DNA of 64,000 bases from Streptomyces sp. GESEQ-35 (GTDB lineage: Bacteria; Actinomycetota; Actinomycetes; Streptomycetales; Streptomycetaceae). Position numbers and translations under genes: made by a program. Shown here one piece after another: positions 41,937 through 50,473 of the stretch. Location: contig NZ_JAFFSX010000028.1 of assembly GCF_017948485.1 (NCBI RefSeq), forward strand, positions 1-64,000, written 5' to 3'. Numbering within the stretch: position 1 is the stretch's first letter; each line of letters starts with the position of its first letter. Below the pieces are notes generated by a model. That model was not told where the DNA came from. It did not search any database and was given only the letters and a program-made list of their open reading frames with translations.

Positions 41937-43441
41937 GCGCCGTGCTGGAGGCGGCCCCGCCCGCCGTGAGCACCGAGCCGCGCCAGACCTGGGCGGCGGT
42001 GTTCGCCCTGGCCCGCTTCGAGGCGCGGGAGCTGCTGCTGCGCGTCCCGGTGCTGCTGGCCTTCGCCGTGTACATCGCCTGGACCGTCTACCGCGACGGC
42101 GACGACTTCCCGGTGCTCCAGAGCGTCGACCGCGCCACGCAGTCCGCGCCGCTGCTGGTCGCCCTGGCCGTGTTGCTGTCGGCGAACCTGGCGGTACTGA
42201 GATCCCGACGGCGGGACACGGAACGCCACTTCGCGGTGCTGCTGCTTCAGCCCTGGCAGCGCACGGCGGCACACGCGCTGTCCGTGGTCCCGGCCGCCGT
42301 CCTCACCGCGCTCTGCGTCGCGGGCCAGTTCACCTGGCAGGCGCTCAAGCCGGGGGCGATCGGGCACGGTTCCCCGGCGGAGCTGCTCGTCGGGCCGCTG
42401 ACCGTGTTGCTGTTCGGGGCGGTCGGGGTGCTGCTGGGCCGACTGATCCCGTCGGTCGTGGCGGCCCCCCTGGCGGGGGTCTTCGTCCTCTTCTTCTTCC
42501 TCCTGGTCGCGGCCCCCGGGGACAACGGGGGGACGAGGTGGCTGGCGCCGGTGATCGGCGAGGCCAGCAACACCATGCTGCCGTCCGACCTGATCGGCCG
42601 CCCGGCCGCCTGGCACGCGCTCTACCTCGCGGGGCTCGTCCTCGTCGCCGTGCTGCTGGCGATGCTGGTGAGCGGCGGCCGCACACCGATCGTCGCGGGC
42701 GCCCTGGCCGCCGCGGTGGTCCTGACACTGACGGGCGCCGTCCGGCAGGCCGAGGGCGTCTCGCCGGAGCTGACGGCGGCCCGGGAGCGGATTTCGGTGA
42801 CGCCCGAGAAGGAGCAGACCTGCGTACGGCACGACGGCTCGGCCTACTGCGCCTTCCCGGAGTGGGAGCCGCAGACGGGCACCTGGGCGGACGTCGTGGA
42901 CCACGTCCGGTCGCTGGCGGCCGGCAACGAGCAGAAGCAGCAACTCCTCGTACGACAGCGGGTCGACGCCCGCTACGGCCTGTCCGGTGACGCGGCACTC
43001 GACCCGTCCGCGACCCCGCACCAGGTGACGGTGGGCACGGCGTGGGGCGGCAACCGCGTTCCCGAGTTCTCGGCGGCGGTCGCCTCCGTGCTGGTGACCG
43101 GCAGCGAGAAGGCGGCCGGCGACATGTGCGACGGCCGCATGGTGACCGTCATGTGGCTGGCGCTGGGCTGGGCGGACGACCCGATGCAGTCCTTCCGCAA
43201 CGTCCGCCTCGACGACAGCGTGACCGGCTCCGCGATCGTCCTGTCGCCCACCGATCCGCTGTCCATGACCTCGGGTCAGACCGATGTCGTACGGGAGCTG
43301 CTCCAGCAGCCGCGTGACACCGTCACGGCGAAGGTGAAGGCCAACTGGGCCGAGCTGACCTCACCGAAGGCCAAGACCAGCCGGGCGGCCGAACTGCTGG
43401 GCGTCAAGGTGCCGAAGGACGCGGACGCATGCGAGGAGTGA
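41933..43441 (+). CDS. ABC-2-like membrane protein with large C-terminal domain
   Basis: A 502-residue protein starting at ATG 41933, overlapping the ATPase stop. Six hydrophobic helices fill about residues 35-275, the usual ABC-2 permease size. They are followed by a soluble region of about 230 residues with a Cys pair (TCVRHDGSAYCAF) that is probably extracytoplasmic. I do not recognise the soluble domain. As partner of the ATPase under ECF control, it may export or sense something at the envelope. Confidence 0.8.
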   Translation: MSAVLEAAPPAVSTEPRQTWAAVFALARFEARELLLRVPVLLAFAVYIAWTVYRDGDDFPVLQSVDRATQSAPLLVALAVLLSANLAVLRSRRRDTERHFAVLLLQPWQRTAAHALSVVPAAVLTALCVAGQFTWQALKPGAIGHGSPAELLVGPLTVLLFGAVGVLLGRLIPSVVAAPLAGVFVLFFFLLVAAPGDNGGTRWLAPVIGEASNTMLPSDLIGRPAAWHALYLAGLVLVAVLLAMLVSGGRTPIVAGALAAAVVLTLTGAVRQAEGVSPELTAARERISVTPEKEQTCVRHDGSAYCAFPEWEPQTGTWADVVDHVRSLAAGNEQKQQLLVRQRVDARYGLSGDAALDPSATPHQVTVGTAWGGNRVPEFSAAVASVLVTGSEKAAGDMCDGRMVTVMWLALGWADDPMQSFRNVRLDDSVTGSAIVLSPTDPLSMTSGQTDVVRELLQQPRDTVTAKVKANWAELTSPKAKTSRAAELLGVKVPKDADACEE

Positions 43442-44082
43442 GGGAGCTGGCGGTGCCGGTCTGGCGTACGTTGCCCTGGCGGGTGCTGGGCGCGGCCGGA
43501 GCGGCGGGCCTGCTGCTGGCGGGGCTGCCGAGGCTGATGGGCTCGAACGCGTGGTGGGCCCTGTTTCTCCTACGGGGTGCGGCGCTGGCCTTCGCGCTCG
43601 GGCTGGCGTTCGTCCTGGACGACCCCGCCCGGAACACCACGACACCCGTACCGACCCGCCGCTGGGTCCGCCACGCTCTGCGGGCGGTGCTCGTCGCGCC
43701 GGCGGCGGCGGTGTGGTGGACGGCCGCGGCGCTCCTGGTCCCCGGTGACGTACGGCCGCCGGTGGCCGACGTCACGCTGGAGGCCGGCGCGGTGTTCGCC
43801 CTCGCCCTCGCGGTCGCGGCCATCGCGGTACACCGCTCGGAAGACCCCACACCCGGCACACTCGTGGCAGCGGTCCTGCTCGCCGCGGCCGCCCTGACGC
43901 CCCTGCTCCTGCCGGACGACTGGGCCCTGTTCGTGCAGGTGGCCGACGAGCGGTGGGCTGCCGCGCACGACCGCTGGGGGTTCGTGCTGGCCGGTGCGGC
44001 GGTGGTGTGGGGGGTGTGCGGGCGGGAGCCGGTGCGCAGGCTCAGGTTTCCGACCGGTACATCAGGTCCGTCTCGTGTGTGA
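43429..44082 (+). CDS. Integral membrane protein, function unknown
   Basis: A 217-residue protein with about six hydrophobic helices (VLGAAGAAGLLLAGLP, ALFLLRGAALAFALGLAFVL, AVLVAPAAAVWWTAAALLV, AVFALALAVAAIAV, LVAAVLLAAAALTPLLLP, WGFVLAGAAVVWGV). ATG 43429 overlaps the upstream gene by 13 bp, so it is the last gene of the ECF operon. It is probably a second permease or accessory subunit. Its 3' end overlaps the convergent mshD gene by 41 bp. Confidence 0.78.
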   Translation: MRGVRELAVPVWRTLPWRVLGAAGAAGLLLAGLPRLMGSNAWWALFLLRGAALAFALGLAFVLDDPARNTTTPVPTRRWVRHALRAVLVAPAAAVWWTAAALLVPGDVRPPVADVTLEAGAVFALALAVAAIAVHRSEDPTPGTLVAAVLLAAAALTPLLLPDDWALFVQVADERWAAAHDRWGFVLAGAAVVWGVCGREPVRRLRFPTGTSGPSRV

Positions 44083-44968
44083 CGAAGCCCAGCCGTTCGT
44101 AGACCGACACCGCCGCCTTGTTGTCGGCGTCGACGTACAGCATGGCGGTGGGCAGGGCCTGCGCCGCGAGATGCCGTAGGCCGATCGTCGTCAGGGCCTT
44201 GCCCAGGCCCCCGCCCTGGGCGCCGGGGCGGACGCCGAGGACGTACACCTCGCCGAGGCCCTCCGTGGCGTGGACCTTCGTCCAGTGGAAGCCGATCAGC
44301 TCGCCCTCGCGCTCCGCCAGGAAGAACCCGGCGGGATCGAACCAGGGCTCGGCCATACGGTCGTCGAGGTCCCGCTGCGTGAGGGAGCCCTGCTCGGGAT
44401 GGTGGGCGAAGGCGGCGGCGTTGACCGAGAGCCAGGCCGTGTCGTCCCGACCCGGCTCGAAGGTACGGACGCTCACACCGGGCGGCAGCACGGGGTCGGG
44501 CAGGTCGAGCCCGGTCAACGGCCGCCGCATCTGGCGCAGTTCACGGAACAGCGTGAGCCCCAGCACCTGCGCCAGATGCCGCGCCGCCGAATGCCCGCCG
44601 TGCGCCCACACCCGCAGCCGCTTCCCGGAGGCGGCCAGCAGCGCCGACCCCAGCGCCCGTCCGTGACCGTGCCCCCGGTGCGCCGGATGGACGACCAGTT
44701 CCGCGGCCGGCGCTTCCACCGGATCGGTGTCCTCCAGCTGGGCGTAGCCGACGAGTTCGTCGCCGACCGTCAGCAGCAGATGGGCGATGCCCTCCCGGGC
44801 GCCTCCGCGCAGATACAGCCGCCCCTGCTCGGACACCGCCTGCTGCCCGTCGTTGAGCGTCGCCTCCGTGAGCAGCGCGAGCACGGACTCGGTCTGTGCC
44901 GGGGAGAGCGCGGAGTAGGTCTCGATGGCTCGGGAGCGGGCCGGGTATGCCGTGTCGTCGCTGGTCAT
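44042..44968 (-). CDS. mshD: Mycothiol synthase MshD
   Basis: The final step of mycothiol synthesis: acetyl-CoA-dependent acetylation of Cys-GlcN-Ins. The 308-residue protein contains two tandem GNAT domains. The N-terminal one is less conserved (VHPAHRGHGHGRALGSALL), the C-terminal catalytic one has VLGVRPGAQGGGLGKALT and ends AVSVYERLGFVTHETDLMY. FHWTKVH and AFAHHPEQGSLT are MshD hallmarks. ATG 44968 is chosen to give the family length. It is divergent from the 5'-nucleotidase gene. Confidence 0.93.
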   Translation of the reverse strand: MTSDDTAYPARSRAIETYSALSPAQTESVLALLTEATLNDGQQAVSEQGRLYLRGGAREGIAHLLLTVGDELVGYAQLEDTDPVEAPAAELVVHPAHRGHGHGRALGSALLAASGKRLRVWAHGGHSAARHLAQVLGLTLFRELRQMRRPLTGLDLPDPVLPPGVSVRTFEPGRDDTAWLSVNAAAFAHHPEQGSLTQRDLDDRMAEPWFDPAGFFLAEREGELIGFHWTKVHATEGLGEVYVLGVRPGAQGGGLGKALTTIGLRHLAAQALPTAMLYVDADNKAAVSVYERLGFVTHETDLMYRSET

Positions 44969-45136
44969 GAGTACGAGGGTACGGGGAGCCTCGGACAAAG
45001 TGGCGGCAGCCGAGGGCAACGAAGCAACGAGGATGTAACCGCGAACCCCCTGTCGCGCTACGCGCGTTGACTCTAGGCTGCCGCCGGGCGAGATCACCCG
45101 AAACCCACAGACAACAGCAGACCCACAGGGGAACGC

Positions 45137-46942
45137 ATGCCAGCCATATCCCAGCCGCATCACCGCAGACGCCGTACGCACGTACTTCTCGCATCAGCAG
45201 CGGGACTGGCCACCGCCGGCGCGCTGCTCGCGGCGCTTCCGGCCGGGGCGGCGCAGGACAGCAAGGGGGCGGGCCACGGTCTGCCCGGCCGCTACCAGGA
45301 CGTCCAGCTGCTGTCCTTCAACGACCTGCACGGCAACCTGGAGCCGCCGGCCGGTTCCTCGGGCCGCGTCACCGAGGTGCAGGAGGACGGCACGACGAAG
45401 ACGATCGACGCGGGCGGTGTCGAGTACCTCGCGACCCACCTGCGCGACGCCCGCGCGGGCAACAAGTACTCGATCACCGCGGCCGGCGGCGACATGGTCG
45501 GCGCCTCCCCCCTGATCTCGGGCCTGTTCCACGACGAGCCCACCATCGAGGCGCTGAACAAGCTCGACCTCGATGTGACGAGCGTCGGCAACCACGAGTT
45601 CGACGAGGGCGCCAAGGAACTGGCCCGCCTCCAGAACGGCGGCTGCCACGCCACCGACGGCTGCTACACGGACGAGAAGTTCGAGGGCGCCGACTTCCCG
45701 TACCTCGCGGCGAACGTCCTGGACGAGAAGACCGGCAAGCCGATCCTCAAGCCGTACTCGGTGTGGAAGAAGAACGGCGTCAAAGTCGGCTTCGTCGGCG
45801 TCACGCTGGAGGACACTCCGGGCGTCGTCTCCGCCGAGGGCGTCAAGGGCCTCAAGTTCAAGGACGAGGTCGAGACGATCAACAAGTACGCCAAGGTGCT
45901 CCAGAAGCAGGGCGTGAAGTCGATCGTCGCGCTGATCCACGAGGGCGGGGCGCCCGCCTCGCAGGCGTACAACTACGACTGCGACAGCCCCGGCGCCGGT
46001 GACGGCATCTCCGGCCCGATCGTGGACATCGCCAAGAACATCACGCCGTCGGTGGACGCGCTGGTCACCGGCCACACCCACGCGGCGTACGCGTGCACGA
46101 TCAACGACCCTTCGGGCAAGCCGCGCATGGTCACCTCGGCCGCGTCCTTCGGCCGGCTCTACACCGACACCACGCTGACGTACGACCGGTGGACGGGTGA
46201 CATCGCCCGTACGGCCGTCAAGTCCGCGAACCACGTGGTCACCCGGGACGTCCCCAAGGCGACCGACATGACCGAGCTGATCAGCAAGTGGAACACCCTC
46301 GCGGCGCCCATCGGCAACCGTGCGATCGGCCATATCTCCGCCGACATCGGCAACAGCGGCACCGAGTCCCCGCTCGGCGACCTCATCGCCGACGCGCAGC
46401 TCGCGTACGGCAAGGAGCTGGACCCGGAGACCGACCTCGCGCTGATGAACCCGGGCGGCATCCGGGCCGGGCTGACCTACGCGGCCAAGGGCAGTGAGGG
46501 CGACGGTGTGGTGACGTACGCCGAGGGCTTCACGGTGCAGCCGTTCGCCAACACGGTGAACCTCCAGGACTTCACCGGCACCCAGCTGATCCAGGTGCTC
46601 AAGGAGCAGGTCAGCGGGACCAACGCGGCCTCCCCGAAGGTCCTCCAGATCTCGTCGGGTCTGACGTACACCCTGGACATGACCAAGACCGGCGCGGACC
46701 GGGTCGTCACCGACTCGATCAAGCTGGGCGGCACGGCCATCGATCCGGCGGCCACCTACCGCGTCGCGACGAACAGCTTCCTCGCGGGCGGCGGCGACGG
46801 CTTCCCAACGCTGGGTCAGGGCACGAACGACCTGGTCGGGACCGACGACCTGGCCGCTCTCGGCCAGTACCTCACGGCCAATTCCTCGGCCGCGAACCCG
46901 ATCGCTCCGCCGAAGGCGGACCGGATCACGATCGTGAGCTAG
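45137..46942 (+). CDS. Secreted bifunctional metallophosphatase/5'-nucleotidase
   Basis: A 601-residue extracellular enzyme with a signal peptide (RRRTHVLLASAAGLATAGAL cleaved near AGAAQ). The N-terminal calcineurin-like domain has FNDLHGN, GGDMVG, GNHEFDEG and TGHTHAAY; the C-terminal 5'-nucleotidase domain has LMNPGGIRAGLTY and SFLAGGGDGFPTL. It releases phosphate from nucleotides outside the cell, which fits the nearby phosphate genes. ATG start with GGGGAA upstream. No clear Pho box was found in its 168-bp divergent promoter region. Confidence 0.93.
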   Translation: MPAISQPHHRRRRTHVLLASAAGLATAGALLAALPAGAAQDSKGAGHGLPGRYQDVQLLSFNDLHGNLEPPAGSSGRVTEVQEDGTTKTIDAGGVEYLATHLRDARAGNKYSITAAGGDMVGASPLISGLFHDEPTIEALNKLDLDVTSVGNHEFDEGAKELARLQNGGCHATDGCYTDEKFEGADFPYLAANVLDEKTGKPILKPYSVWKKNGVKVGFVGVTLEDTPGVVSAEGVKGLKFKDEVETINKYAKVLQKQGVKSIVALIHEGGAPASQAYNYDCDSPGAGDGISGPIVDIAKNITPSVDALVTGHTHAAYACTINDPSGKPRMVTSAASFGRLYTDTTLTYDRWTGDIARTAVKSANHVVTRDVPKATDMTELISKWNTLAAPIGNRAIGHISADIGNSGTESPLGDLIADAQLAYGKELDPETDLALMNPGGIRAGLTYAAKGSEGDGVVTYAEGFTVQPFANTVNLQDFTGTQLIQVLKEQVSGTNAASPKVLQISSGLTYTLDMTKTGADRVVTDSIKLGGTAIDPAATYRVATNSFLAGGGDGFPTLGQGTNDLVGTDDLAALGQYLTANSSAANPIAPPKADRITIVS

Positions 46943-47000
46943 ATCGCATACCTCGGGTAGAGGTTGCGGGTGGGGTCGGTACGTATGTTCGGATGGATCG

Positions 47001-48194
47001 ATGCGTACCCCCCACCACATAGCGACGCATTATCGTTCAAACCCGTACGACGAGCTCGGCGCTCTCGACGAAGGCCCTCTGGAGGACTTCCTCCGGAGGG
47101 ACACCGTCGGCGAGGACGACGAGGAGTGGGCCCCGCCCAACCACCGCCGTAACGGCCGTCGCCGTCGGCGGGGCCGCTTCGCGGGTCTGTCGCTCGGGAT
47201 GAAGGCGGTGGTGGGGCTCGTCGTCCTTGCCGCCTGTCTGGCCCTCACCGACCGCTGGGCGCTGCTGTACGCCGAGCGCGAGGCGGCGGACACCCTCAAG
47301 GACCGGCTCGACCTCGCGGCGGCGCCCGAAGTGGAGATCGGCGGCTTCCCCTTCGTCACCCAACTCGCCGACGAGCGGCTGGACTCGGTGAAGGTGACCG
47401 TGCCCGACGTGGCCGCCGACCGGGTCTCGCTGGCGCAGGTGTCGGCGACGGCGAAGAACGTACGACTGGACGCCGACAGTCCGACGTCCGTGCGCGGCGC
47501 GAGCGTCCCCGAGCTGGACGGCGACGTGCTGTTGTCGTTCGCCGACCTGAACCGCGAACTGGGCGCGTCCCAGGTGACGTTCACCGGCGAGGGGCACGAC
47601 CGGATCCGGGCGCGCGGCATGCTGCCGGTCGCCGGACACGATCTGCGGCTGCGCGCCGAGGCCCGCATCCTGCGCGACGGCGACCGCGGCATCACCACGC
47701 ACATCGGCGGAATGCGCCTGGACATCGGGGACTTGGCGACGTACCGCCCGGGTGCCCGCGCGTCGGAGGGCCTGCATCTGACCTCCGACGCGGCGGCCCG
47801 GATCGCCCGCGAGACGCGCAAGGCGAAGGCGCTGCTGTCGGTGCCGTCTCTCGTGCGCCGCCTGGGCGTTCCCGACTCCGCCGTACGCGAGGCCCTGCGC
47901 GACGACACAAAGCTCGCCGACCTGACCGGCTCCGCGCGCTTCGCCCGCCAGGCCATGAACCTCAACCTCATCGACCTGGCCCTCGCCCACCCCCAGCTTC
48001 TGAAGACCCTGGGCTTCGACCCCACACTCCTGGACGCCCTGCCCCGGCTGACCCGCCCGGTCCTCGCCGACCGGCTGTCGCTGGGGTTCCGGCTGCCCGA
48101 GCCGCCGAACGGGGAGCTGCGGCTCAGGGATGTCCGGGTGGAGGAGGACGGGATCAGGGTGCGGCTGGACGGGGCGGGGCTGTCAATTGGATAG
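47001..48194 (+). CDS. DUF2993 (LmeA-like) lipid-binding family protein
   Basis: A 397-residue protein. An Arg-rich cytoplasmic N-terminus of about 60 residues is followed by one membrane helix (MKAVVGLVVLAACLALTD) and a long extracytoplasmic DUF2993 domain (EIGGFPFVTQLADERLDSVKVTVPDV; LSFADLNREL; LRLRAEARIL; ELRLRDVRVEEDGIRVRLDG). Family members bind phospholipids at the envelope, as LmeA does in mycobacteria. ATG 47001. The downstream 208-bp spacer is notably AT-richer than its surroundings. Confidence 0.85.
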   Translation: MRTPHHIATHYRSNPYDELGALDEGPLEDFLRRDTVGEDDEEWAPPNHRRNGRRRRRGRFAGLSLGMKAVVGLVVLAACLALTDRWALLYAEREAADTLKDRLDLAAAPEVEIGGFPFVTQLADERLDSVKVTVPDVAADRVSLAQVSATAKNVRLDADSPTSVRGASVPELDGDVLLSFADLNRELGASQVTFTGEGHDRIRARGMLPVAGHDLRLRAEARILRDGDRGITTHIGGMRLDIGDLATYRPGARASEGLHLTSDAAARIARETRKAKALLSVPSLVRRLGVPDSAVREALRDDTKLADLTGSARFARQAMNLNLIDLALAHPQLLKTLGFDPTLLDALPRLTRPVLADRLSLGFRLPEPPNGELRLRDVRVEEDGIRVRLDGAGLSIG

Positions 48195-48402
48195 GTAAAT
48201 TCCAGGTGAGGCCCGTAATAAAGTCTGGGTGAATGGTGCTTCGGTTCCCGGGACTGCCTGAAAATCAATCTCAGGCCCAATTAATCGAGGTCTAAGCGGA
48301 ATTGGCGATTTTCGCCTCCGGGCTCCCGTAGTGTTTTCCATGTCGAAAGCGAACAGCGCAGACGGCAAAGGGAATCCACCCGCAGGGAAGAAGGAGAAAG
48401 CT
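48195..48402. other. AT-richer leader region upstream of the small basic peptide gene
   Basis: This 208-bp spacer has visibly lower GC than the rest of the window. It carries GCCTGA (48256-48261) facing TCAGGC (48271-48276), followed by AATTAAT, a weak terminator for the DUF2993 gene, and a GGCGATTTTCGCC mini-hairpin near 48304-48316. A promoter for the peptide gene must lie here, but no confident -35/-10 pair was found. Confidence 0.45.
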
Positions 48403-48513
48403 ATGAGCTTCCACAAGGTCGCCCCGGTGAAGAAGAACAACAAGCCCGCGCCGGCTCCGAAGAAGAAGGCTCCGAAGAAGCCCGCGAAGCGCCGCCCGGT
48501 CGGCAACAAGTAA
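48403..48513 (+). CDS. 36-aa Lys/Pro-rich basic peptide
   Basis: ATG 48403 has a strong ribosome site, AAGGAG, 6 bases upstream. The product begins MSFHKVAPVKKNNKPAPAPK and continues KKAPKKPAKRRPVGNK: 13 of 36 residues are Lys/Arg, there is no Asp or Glu, no Cys, and PA/PK/KK repeats dominate. A longer reading from 48331 or 48340 lacks a ribosome site. The gene is followed by a 15-bp hairpin and then an ABC exporter. It might be a nucleic-acid-binding peptide or an exported cationic antimicrobial-type peptide; neither is shown. I do not recognise a family. Confidence 0.7.
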   Translation: MSFHKVAPVKKNNKPAPAPKKKAPKKPAKRRPVGNK

Positions 48514-48523
48514 GCAGCGTCAC

Positions 48524-48556
48524 GAGGCGGGGTCCGGAATATCCGGACCCCGCCTC
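48524..48556 (+). terminator. Strong hairpin between peptide gene and ABC exporter
   Basis: GAGGCGGGGTCCGGA (48524-48538) pairs perfectly with TCCGGACCCCGCCTC (48542-48556) around a 3-nt loop, 11 bp after the peptide stop. It ends 35 bp before the exporter start. Full or partial termination here would make the peptide transcript more abundant than the exporter transcript. Confidence 0.88.
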
Positions 48557-48591
48557 GGGCATGTCGGGCCGTATATTCCGGGAGGTTGACC

Positions 48592-50370
48592 ATGCGTGAC
48601 GTCCGATCGGCATTCGCGCGTTTCTGGCCGTTGACGCGCGGCGATCGCAGATGGCTCGTGGTCGTCATCGCCTGTGTGATCGTCGCCGCGCTCGCCGAAA
48701 CCGCGTCGATCCTGCTCTTCGCGGAACTCACCGACCATGCCCTGAAGGCGGGTTCGCTCTCCGCGTTCTGGAGCCCGGCCGGCTGGTGGCTGGCCGCTTC
48801 CGTCGCCGGCGCGATCGTCGGCTACCTCGGCAACTCCCTCGCCGTGTGGACCGCCGAGAGATTTGTGCTGCGGCTGCGCGCGCAGGCCTTCCGGCACGTT
48901 CAGGACCTGCCCCCGCACTTCTTCCAGCGGCACCGCCAGGGCGACCTGGTCGAACGGCTCACCGGTGACGTCGAGGCGATCGAGCAGATGGTGGTGTCGG
49001 GCGTCGTCGGCACCGTCTCCGCCGCCTTCTCCGCCGTCTTCTACGCGGCCGCCGCACTCTGGCTGCGCTGGGACCTGGCCCTGGTCACCTTCGTCCTCGC
49101 CCCCCTCTTCCTCCTCGCCGCCCGCCGCTTCGCCGGCCGTATCAAGGAGTCCTCCCGGGAGGAACGGGCCGCCGACGGAGCGATCACCTCGGTCGTCGAG
49201 GAGTCGCTCGGCAACGTGGTCCTGACACAGGCGTACAACCGCCGTGCGGCGGAGGAGAAGCGGCTCGACCGTGAGGCGCGCGCGTGGATGCGGGCGTCCG
49301 TGCGCGGAGCGCGGGCGAGCGAGATGTACGAGCAGTTCGTCGAGGTCGTCGAGACGCTCTGCGTGCTCGCGGTGATCGGCCTCGGCGTCTGGGAGATCGC
49401 GCAGGCCCGTATGTCCCTGGGCCAGTTGCTCGCCTTCGCCGCCTTCCTCGGCTACCTCTACCCGCCGATCCGCAACCTGGGCCAGCTCGGCCTCACCCTC
49501 ACCGCCGCCACGGCGGGCGCCGAGCGCCTGGGCGAGATCCTCGACTCCGAACCGGCGGTCGCCGACCCCGCCGAACCGGTGCGGGAATGGCCGGTCCGCG
49601 GCTGGGTGAGCGTCCACGGCGCGTCCTTCCGCTACCCCGGCGCGGAGGAGGACAGCCTCCACGACGTCACCCTCACCGCCGCACCCGGCGAACTGATCCT
49701 CGTCACCGGCCCGAGCGGCGCCGGAAAGTCCACGCTCTCCAAGCTCCTGGTCCGCTTCTACGACCCGTCGTCGGGGGTGATCTGTCTCGACGGCGTGCCC
49801 CTGACGGACGTACCTCTGGACTTCCTGCGCGAGAACGTCGCCCTGCTCCCGCAGGAGACGCTGATCCTGCACGGCACGATCCTCGAGAACATCGAGTGCG
49901 GCCGTCCGGGCGCGACGCGCGAGGAGATCGAGGAGGCCGCGCGGTCCGCAGCCGCGCACGAGTTCATAGTCAAGCTCCCCCACGGCTACGACACCGTCAT
50001 CGCCCCCGGCACCGCCACCCTCTCCGGCGGACAGCTCCAGCGGATCGCCATCGCCCGCGCGATGCTGCGCGCCGCGCCCGTCCTGGTCCTGGACGAACCG
50101 ACGGCCGGACTCGACTCGGTGGCGGCCCGCCGTATCGTCCAGCCGCTGCGCCGGCTGATGAGCGGCCGTACGACGATCATGATCACGCACGATCTGAGCC
50201 TGGCGCCGGACGCCGACCGCATCCTTGTCGTGGACGAGGGCCGCCTGGTCGAGACGGGCACGCATGCGGAGCTGGTGGCGCGGGGCGGCGCGTATGCGCG
50301 GTTGGCGGGGCCGATGCCGGGGGCGCTGACCGTACACGGAGGGGACGACACGCTGATGCTCCGGATCTGA
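48592..50370 (+). CDS. ABC exporter (fused membrane and ATPase domains)
   Basis: A 592-residue half-transporter. Six membrane helices occupy about residues 20-300; the ATPase domain has Walker A GPSGAGKST, Q-loop ENVALLPQETLIL, signature LSGGQLQRIAIARAML, Walker B VLVLDEPTAGLDS and H-loop ITHDLSLA. It would act as a homodimer exporting lipids, drugs or peptides; no C39 peptidase domain is attached, so it does not itself process double-glycine leaders. ATG 48592 follows GGAGG at 6 bases. The position directly behind the basic peptide gene suggests the peptide as a possible cargo. Confidence 0.9.
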   Translation: MRDVRSAFARFWPLTRGDRRWLVVVIACVIVAALAETASILLFAELTDHALKAGSLSAFWSPAGWWLAASVAGAIVGYLGNSLAVWTAERFVLRLRAQAFRHVQDLPPHFFQRHRQGDLVERLTGDVEAIEQMVVSGVVGTVSAAFSAVFYAAAALWLRWDLALVTFVLAPLFLLAARRFAGRIKESSREERAADGAITSVVEESLGNVVLTQAYNRRAAEEKRLDREARAWMRASVRGARASEMYEQFVEVVETLCVLAVIGLGVWEIAQARMSLGQLLAFAAFLGYLYPPIRNLGQLGLTLTAATAGAERLGEILDSEPAVADPAEPVREWPVRGWVSVHGASFRYPGAEEDSLHDVTLTAAPGELILVTGPSGAGKSTLSKLLVRFYDPSSGVICLDGVPLTDVPLDFLRENVALLPQETLILHGTILENIECGRPGATREEIEEAARSAAAHEFIVKLPHGYDTVIAPGTATLSGGQLQRIAIARAMLRAAPVLVLDEPTAGLDSVAARRIVQPLRRLMSGRTTIMITHDLSLAPDADRILVVDEGRLVETGTHAELVARGGAYARLAGPMPGALTVHGGDDTLMLRI

Positions 50371-50389
50371 GCATTCACCGTTCGAGCAG

Positions 50390-50453
50390 CTTGTATCACT
50401 GACTTGACACAAGATCCGGTGTCCGCGATCTTGTACTTGATCTTTGATGCAAG
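50390..50453. promoter_or_regulatory. Twin 24-bp CTTGTA...CAAG operator-like sites
   Basis: Two 24-bp sequences at 50390-50413 and 50430-50453 both start CTTGTA and end CAAG, with a TTGA block near the right end. Centres are 40 bp apart. Site 1 also contains TTGACA, a possible -35 element. They lie upstream of the membrane protein-GntR operon and probably bind that GntR protein. Confidence 0.6.
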
Positions 50454-50473
50454 CTCCACGACGGGGGACCGCC

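Noticed and set aside
45020..45075. A possible Pho box upstream of the 5'-nucleotidase gene
   Set aside because: Only GTAACC and GAACCC fragments are present and they are not in 11-bp phase.
45194..47020. A 608-codon minus-strand frame opposite the 5'-nucleotidase
   Set aside because: The plus strand encodes a full metallophosphatase with signal peptide; the antisense product is Val/Arg/Asp-rich without motifs.
48331..48513. Longer 60-codon reading of the basic peptide gene
   Set aside because: No ribosome site precedes 48331 or 48340, whereas AAGGAG fits ATG 48403 exactly.
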